From: Phytophthora quininea
Taxonomy: Eukaryota > Oomycota > Peronosporomycetes > Peronosporales > Peronosporaceae
DNA length: 64,000 nucleotides
Reading direction: 5' to 3'
NCBI GenBank assembly: GCA_011947345.1
Contig: JAAVTG010001008.1
Span: 62,001 to 126,000 of the forward strand
The notes below the pieces were generated by a model, which was given only the letters and a program-made list of their open reading frames with translations, was not told where the DNA came from and did not search any database. Of the stretch, positions 57,301-64,000 are shown piece by piece. How positions within the stretch are numbered: position 1 is the stretch's first letter; every line of letters starts with the position of its first letter. Made by a program: the position numbers and the translations under genes.

Positions 57301-60300
57301 GATAGTGGTCCATTACTTCCGTAAATACTAGTGCGCGAACATACCATGCCACGTTTGTTATTTTCCCTGTAAATCCACTCGCAGTCACGGGAGAGGCCCC
57401 AAAGCGAATGACCTTTTGCTGCATAGTCAACATAGTCATATTGCAGGTCGCACCATTCGAGAAACATTGCGGTTGGACAGGAACGCAAGCAGAGAGAGAC
57501 ACATTTGTGGATACAGGGTCGTAGATGGCGATCATGTGGTGCCACGCGTTACCAATTGGCAAAACTGCAGCATCGTTGCCAAGATCTGCCCTGCAAGTTG
57601 TCCCATCGGTAGGATTTGTAACCTCGAAGAAGAAACGCCCCGTCGAACTTGCAATCCCCAATCTTCCAAAGCTTACTTGGTTGCCAGTTCCGTCAACACC
57701 ATAGAGACTGAATATATCCACCGGAGGAGCCACAACATCACCGTTAAATTGCAGCCAAAATTCGACTGTAAACGAGCTCATAGCTGGCTGAATGATGACT
57801 GCCGATGAGAAGAAAGTATTTTCCTTAGTATCGGAGATCTTCAACGACGTTGAATCTGCCACTGTCCTGAAATCAAGGCCTCCTGTCGCTCGACTGTTTC
57901 CTTCCCACGAAATAAAGTCTTGGCTAACGAATGCCTTAGAACTGTTGTCAAACGGCCACAATACCACCGGGTTATCTCTCAATACTACCGTACGGTGCTC
58001 ATTTTGTGACAGAGGGAGTCGTCGAGTCGGCAACAAAGAAACCTTCCCCAGCACTGCGATGTCTACAAAATCTCCAAAAACCACACTGTTTTGTGCGGCA
58101 CTTTGAGCGCGCAAGGGCATTTGACACGCACTGGGGGACAAACAAAAGATGTGCACGACGAAGACGGCGCAACTACAGCTCCCATTGCAGTTAACGCGCA
58201 CGCGGTGGGGCTCCCTCAGCCGCTAGCGCTTGGAGAGAGGTCGTACTCCGTATACCGTCAAGAACGATGCCATGGGATGCAACAGAAAATTCTGTTACCG
58301 GTCCTACGTTGGTGCTCGAGCATTGTGACACATTCAAGTTAACATCAATTAGTCCAATTCGAACAGGGGTGCCAAAATCCAGGACCACCCACTCGTGATA
58401 GGAAGGTCCACTTGCCACGTAACACTGAGTAGTATCTTTGTTATTCATGAGTGCGTTCGCTGATCCTGCGCCACTAGTCGCGAGTTGCGAGCTGACACTA
58501 TGGATCGTATAAGAGATGGGAGATGGCGCTACAAGAGTAGCATTGCTTGAAGGAGCGACATCACCTGGAGGAAACACTTGGGCGTTGGCAACAGCAAGTG
58601 GTTTGTCCCCTTTGCCAAAGAGATCCAGCAAAAGAAAGCGTGAATATGTGGCTGGGTTCCAACGTATCACTTCCACCTCGTTCAGCATGAGCGTTGTAAG
58701 ACCGATCTTCCTCACCGTCACAAATCGACCTTTGAGAAGACGTTACTCCATACAATCGAGTTTGAATAGTTTGCGCATGAAAACGACAACGTCGAGCTGG
58801 CAGTGATTGGTGCTCCTGAAGGAGTACCATCGTCATTTCTTAATGATAGCGCAGAAATCACCACTTCAAAATTCTGGGCAAAAGGCGCCTTTAACATCAG
58901 CAACGGATCCACGTGGTTGTAGTCGTATAAATCGCCACTCCATGTCGGGTATCCATTGCCACCTGTGGATACGGGAGCGCACAGCTCTTCGTAATGGTTC
59001 CCAACGTAAGGATATAGTATGACGGAGCGAATCGGCTTTACGCTTCCTAGATCCACCTCCCACCACGGATCTGTAGTATTTGTGTTTGTTCGCGTGCTAC
59101 CCGCGGCGATCGTAGTGTTATCCCCAGTTTCTACCACGAGAGGATCCCATCCAGAATGCCTCAAGCCGTCTACGGCAAGATAAGACAATGCATCACTCGG
59201 GCTTGTACTACTTTGTCTAGTGGCCATTCTGGTGGCTAGATTTTCGTCTTCAGACTTTCGAACAGTTTGCAAGAGATGCCAAGGTTGCAGCGCTGCTGTG
59301 TTCGGCGACCAGGAAGATTTTAATCGCGATCGGATGCCAGAAGCATTGGCAGTAGGAGTCACCATTAGGAATGGGTCAAACGCCTGCACCTGCGCGAGTT
59401 GTAATGACCCAGTTCCTTTGCGATAAATACGAATTGCAACCGCACCAGCCTGAATATCCCACAGCAGAATACCCTTGCGGACAGGTAACCGCTGCACACG
59501 AGGGCAAGCACTTGGGCATCCATACGAAACTGCATCCTTGAGCGACAATGGCTTCGAGTTAAAAGCCGTCAGGGATGCAATTAACACGATATTAACCGTT
59601 CCAGTAGTACCGTTAAGAATTGACGCTGGAAGAAAAACAGCAAGTGTTCCCAGCTTTGTGAGTTGTGGAAGAGTTACTTCCCACCAGGGCTCAGTTTCGT
59701 TGTTAGTCGTAGCCACTGCGACGGTGCTGCTAACACTATCGTTGTACGCTGCTCCACTGGTGGCAAGCGAAGCAGATAGAGATGTGCCAGTCGGTGGCAC
59801 TACTGCTGTTGAGCTCTGATTCGCCGTTAAACCGCCTAGGATATTCGGAAAGCGATACCCGAGAGACAGAACGGGCCGCAGCTGACGCTCGAACAATGAC
59901 GAACACAATTGCGTCGTAGCGAACGACGAGGTATTATTTCCCTCAGCAAGGACGTCGATTCGCAAAGAAATCACAGATAACCGTGTGGGTAAAACTTGTT
60001 GCAGCAACGGAAAAATGTCCACCTCAATGGAGCGGCTCCTTTCGACTGTGGCAGTTACTTGAATAAAATTCGTTGGCAGGAATGAGAGGGGCTTGGGGGT
60101 CACAGTTACAGTGCCAATAGTCTCAGTCGTCCAAGCATTATCCACCAAAGTCACGTTCAGCCGATACAACTTCGAGAAGCTCGCCTGATCCGTCGAGGTA
60201 CTGTCATTTCCTGAAGAATTGCTGCCGCTCTGCACGTCTGAGGCATTGATTATTTTGTACGGCGTCTGGTGGAGAATTAAAGCTGCCGCCGAGAATGCAA

Positions 60301-63300
60301 GATTAGTGTCGCCATCGTGAAGCTGAGGTAGGTGAAACTTCATAAAGGTTACAACTTTGGGTGCGAACATCAGAATATTCGACAGCACTGCTTGGGTTGT
60401 GGCATCGTTTGTTGTCGCTGGGGTCAGCGATATATCGTGAAACGCTAACGCGGTTACGTAGTCCCCCACCCATTGTAACACCGTGTCACTTGCTTCTTTA
60501 GTTGCAACTCCTGGGGGTGGTTGGTTGGGTATCACATTTACTCCAGCAACGTCATTATCTCGCACTATTACATTGATGCGCTCGTGGTTGGGTGATCGCA
60601 ATACTGTTGGAACTAAATTGTAAGGAATACTTCCTCCGTTTACTGCATTCCATTCTGGAAAGAAATCAATGCCTGCCAGGCCAACCGTGCCGCGAAACCA
60701 AAACGACGTCATATTTGTGTAACCGAATTGCGAATTCTGAACGCGATGTGAAATTGTATAGGTCGCGTTGGGCTCTGCTATCGCGTCATCAATTGCAATA
60801 ACCGTAACACGTTGAGGGATAAACCAGTTCGTCGCTGAGAAAGTCAGGAGTGACGGAGAGACTGCTATTTGGGAGTTTCCGACCACCGCAATACTCACAT
60901 TAGGTGCAATGTTTTCACTCCATGCAGACTGGTCGTAGATTGCAGCAGCTAATGCTGAGAAGTTTGCGCCCCAAAAGCCACATGAATCCACCTGCTTATT
61001 AACGCAATATGCAGATGAGACCTGGGCTATGCCAGAACTAGAAGCAATTTGCGCGAGACCCCCAACTGACGGTGGTGCGTTCAGAACAACGTCGTAGGAA
61101 GCCCCTGGTTGCCCCTCGCTCACGTCCAACACTGTCGTAGAAAGGGTGATTCCAGGATCATTATCCCAAATGGTCGTCGTGATGTTACTCCCCGGAAGAA
61201 AAACTGCCATGCCACAATTCCAAGCGTGGCGTTCCAATGAATAATTCTGCGGAAACATGGAGAATGTGGCGTTAAGAACACGCTCCACATAACCGGAAGG
61301 CCATTCCTCAAAAGCCCACCGCATTGTTTCAAGACGGACCAGTCCAGCGCAAATCGTATGCAGCACATTGATTGGGCTTATACTCATTCTCCTGGCTTGG
61401 TCGACATTCATCAGCCCAAGAAAACTGAGCACAAACCCACGTAGCTCAGGAGGCGGCTCCAAAATTCTCCCATTGCCGTGCTTGTATTCATTGTAACATT
61501 CATTGCAGCAATGATCGTGTCACTCATCTGCGACTCAATCAAGTTCTGAAGGCTGTCGTAACTCATATAAGCTACAGTTTGCTCTGTGCTTCCCGGGTCA
61601 AGTGGATCGCTGCCAAACCGCTCTGGAACCTTTCCGCCTCCGTTCATCACATTGACGAGGCACGCGCCATTACCCATAGAAAAAGCACACTCCCTGGTTA
61701 AATCACACACTTGTACAGACGTTTGCCCAACATCTAGTTCATCGACCGACCACAGACAGACGGAAGGATCCAGTGGGTCGCAGTTTGGCACATCAAAGCA
61801 CTGCGGACGGCGAGTATGGTATCGGATATCTTTGCTCTCCGTGTAGTGAAGTAGCGGCCCTCCATTATACAGGCCTCCATACTCGACTTCAGACTCGGTG
61901 TCGTCTACAGCACTTACAAGCACGCGCTGAGGTATGTCCCAGTCTCCAGGATGGAAAACGAACTGTGCAGTACCATTTGAAGTTCCGACACCCAGCGCTC
62001 CCGGTGTTACAGACGTTTGGTTTACATGAAGCGGCACAATCACGACCTTGACGGGATGCCATGGCTGTGAAGTTAGTACAACATCGTAGCTATCCTTACC
62101 ACCCCTTCAGCGACGAAAACGTGCTGCCTTGACAATGATACGCCTGCCCTGTCGTTATCATCGATCTGCACGGTGACGTTGCGGCCGAAAAGAAAAGGAG
62201 TCTCAGTGCCATCAAAGTTTGGGTCGGCACTGGCCACGGAATGTGTGACAACGGCGTAGTGCCTACCTTCAGCTAATGCATCATCCAGCGCTGTCAGACG
62301 CACGTACTGCTCGCGATTCCAGTTTGATGGCGAAAATATCACTTGTTGTGACGTCTGGAATTGGAGCTGATGAACTGGATTATTACTCGGGTCCAGTAAT
62401 CGAACATCCGCGGCCTGTACGACAACGTCTGCCAGTGGCTGGCGATTGAGCACCACAGCGTACTCTGCAACCAACCCTCCTTCTCTAATTCGCTGCCGCC
62501 GCGGGGTTAGCGTTACTCCGCCATCCATCGCATAGTCCAGGATGTCTCCACTAAAATTCAGGCTCACCGCAAAGTCGTACTGCCGGTGTTCTGCGCTGGA
62601 TCGCGCCTCTGGGTCCATGATCTGCGGCTCATAATCTGAAAATCCTCCGGCGTTTGTTCGGGTCGCTAGGATATCGGCAACGTCCACTTCCACCGTCTCG
62701 TCGAGTTGGTTCGTTTCACACCCGCCGGAGACCAGCAGAGAGTTGAAGCTGCCGTCGAGCGAGACGCCGTAGACAAAGTCGTTGGCCGTTGTGCCGAACT
62801 GCGGGAACGCCACAGCACACAGAAAGGCATGAGCACAGGGCGCTCTGACTGGACCCAAGAAGCCCAAGAAGTACCTGCCTCATCCAGAGCTTGTCTCCGT
62901 CCAGCGACATCTTGGCCAGCACGGCGTCTCTTCCTCCGTAGCGGCCGAAGCCGTTGAGTGCATGGCCTCCCTCGTCCAGGTAGCCCCACGTGTAGCCAGC
63001 CACGTAGAGCTGCTCCGTCACGACGCCAGTGGCCGACGTCTCGTTGATTATCGTAATAAACGTCGCCGCGTCTGTCTCCTCTGTTCCATACTAAACAATA
63101 ACCACAATTGGCATAGTACTAGCTAGCACCCTTCCCACGCTGCAGGACGCACCTGTCGCGTCCAGCCCAGAGAATCGTCGACGTTGATCTTGGCCACGAA
63201 CATGTCGAGCGCGTCGACGCTGGTCCCGGTGGTCTTGGAGCCGGCAAAGTAGAGGTTCCCAGCTGCGTCTTGCACGCCCTGTCCTGCGATGCGGACGACG

Positions 63301-63431
63301 GCGTCAGGCTCGGCCTGTTGCCAGTCGAAGGCGTCGCTGGTCTCGCGCCAGGCCTGGGCATCGTCTGGCGTCAGCTGCGCCTCGCTCAGGACGCACAGCA
63401 GGCTCACGAAGCTGCCGAGTCGACCGCTCAT
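48302..63431 (-). CDS. giant Calx-beta/discoidin/LamG/REJ/GPS surface protein
   Basis: About 4,900 residues. The signal peptide starts MSGRLGSFVSLLCVLSEAQ. SBBP-type propeller repeats span exons 63153-63431, 62875-63090 and the start of the next exon (5' end 62798). About ten Calx-beta-like units share an F-x-x-x-NW...DD...E pattern (for example FSPSNWNREQYVRLTALDD and FTPENWCIPQQVRLESVDD). Three discoidin-like domains (DPWWEVDLGS, EPWWEVTLPQL, HEWVVLDFG) lie at 58260-59850, a laminin-G-like domain at 57420-57900, an REJ module at about 49900-51650, a GPS-like motif at 48680-48790 and a membrane span (VVSVTFVLLIGTFVILA) near 48550. The REJ-GPS-TM order recalls polycystin-1. A fourth intron is likely at 58131-58201. 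About nine frame changes are each repaired by one base, mostly in homopolymers (for example 62110, 53635, 52550, 52255, 51675). It probably continues into the tetraspanin part. Confidence 0.75.
49352..49390 (-). repeat. in-frame hexanucleotide repeat (Ser-Ala)
   Basis: About six copies of a six-base unit (fwd CACTGG) encode alternating Ser-Ala in the region between REJ and GPS. A likely site of length variation. Confidence 0.8.
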
Positions 63432-63563
63432 GGCGAAAAGATACCAAGTGCCAGTATCTGATACTGTTAGCTGCTAGCCCGGAGGAACGGGTTCGGGCTA
63501 ATGCAATTGTTGCAAAAATCAGACAAACAGACAACGCCCCCTTATTAGTCGAAGAGCTTGGAA

Positions 63564-64000
63564 ATGCGACGCGGACTCCTGACGGGCGTGGGCGCTCGGC
63601 TGCTGACGCCGCGCGCCCCGCACTCACTGCAGCTGACACGGGCCATCGCCAACAGCGCCCCCTGCAGTACGGACGAGGTGAAGGCCCCAGAACTCAGTTC
63701 CAGCTACGGATGTATCAGTGATTCGTTTTAACATTATGGTGGTGTGCCCAGTCAACCGCGCCATCGAGCTCAAGTATCGCGACGGGACGTGTACGCTGGC
63801 AGTGCCGCTGCCGCTCAATGGCTTCGACGAAGAGCGCGTGTTCAGCATCCCTCCAGAGACGACGGTGGCCGACATCATCGCGCAGATCGAAGCGGAGGAC
63901 AAGTCAGTGCAGAGTGTGGCGATCCGCTCGGCTAGAGGAGAAGCGTTCCAGCCTGATGACACGCTGCAGCAGGTACTGACAGACGACTTTGAGCTCTTGC
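63564..64000 (+). CDS. MCU: mitochondrial calcium uniporter MCU (3' partial)
   Basis: The N terminus (MRRGLLTGVGARLLTPRAPH) is Arg-rich without acidic residues, as in mitochondrial targeting peptides. The second exon encodes the MCU N-terminal beta-grasp region: IELKYRDGTCTLAVPLPLN, VFSIPPETTVADIIAQIEAE, VQSVAIRSARGEAF and VLTDDFELL. MCU forms the Ca2+ channel of the inner mitochondrial membrane; the DIME pore motif would lie beyond the window. Intron borders are uncertain: a donor at 63667 (GTACGG) with an acceptor before 63719 keeps phase, while a GTGAAG donor at 63678 is the alternative. Start codons of this gene and the giant surface protein are ~130 bp apart in divergent orientation. Confidence 0.78.

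Noticed and set aside
1..64000. CRISPR arrays, tRNA or rRNA genes, transposase or reverse-transcriptase genes
   Set aside because: None were seen on either strand. The repeats present are gene duplicates, a degenerate minisatellite and simple coding repeats.

Overview
The window is nuclear DNA of an oomycete, most likely a Phytophthora or close relative. I base this on a cluster of elicitin genes, the oomycete core promoter (an initiator plus flanking element, consensus GCTCATTYYNCAWTTT) in front of almost every one of them, a signal peptide-RxLR-dEER effector-like ORF, short (50-75 nt) GT-AG introns, a 7TM protein fused to a phosphoinositide phosphatase of the oomycete GPCR-bigram type, and densely packed, compact genes. 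No species can be named from the sequence.

Region 1 (1-19.9 kb) is conserved gene-dense DNA. Several genes are axonemal or flagellar: a TTC12-like TPR/armadillo protein, a CFAP57-like WD40/coiled-coil protein and PACRG. Between them lie an unrecognised eight-exon gene, an ankyrin/coiled-coil gene and a coiled-coil gene. An F-box/LRR gene, a TTC9-like TPR gene, an SLC25A44-like mitochondrial carrier and UPF2 (nonsense-mediated decay) follow.

Region 2 (20-35 kb) is a secreted-protein island: ten elicitin or elicitin-like genes and one elicitin pseudogene on both strands. It includes two pairs of inverted gene duplicates and a 2.1-kb inverted repeat around an 870-bp spacer. An RxLR-dEER candidate and a small unrecognised gene lie at its right edge. 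Intergenic DNA here is long and nearly empty, with one degenerate ~50-bp tandem repeat.

Region 3 (36-64 kb) carries an RWP-RK transcription factor, a 7TM-C2-INPP4 fusion, and then about 21.5 kb of one continuous minus-strand coding structure. From the N terminus this holds a signal peptide, SBBP-type propeller repeats, about ten Calx-beta-like units, three discoidin-like domains, a laminin-G-like domain, an REJ module, a GPS-like motif and a membrane span. This is followed without a gap by five tandem tetraspanin units, an IQ motif and an EF-hand pair. It may be one giant surface receptor of roughly 7,000 residues. The last gene, at the right edge, is the start of MCU.

Almost every long gene is broken by frame changes that one added base in a short homopolymer would repair. 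This includes genes expected to be essential, such as UPF2. I read these as sequencing or assembly errors, so spans are given as whole loci and internal frame changes are noted.
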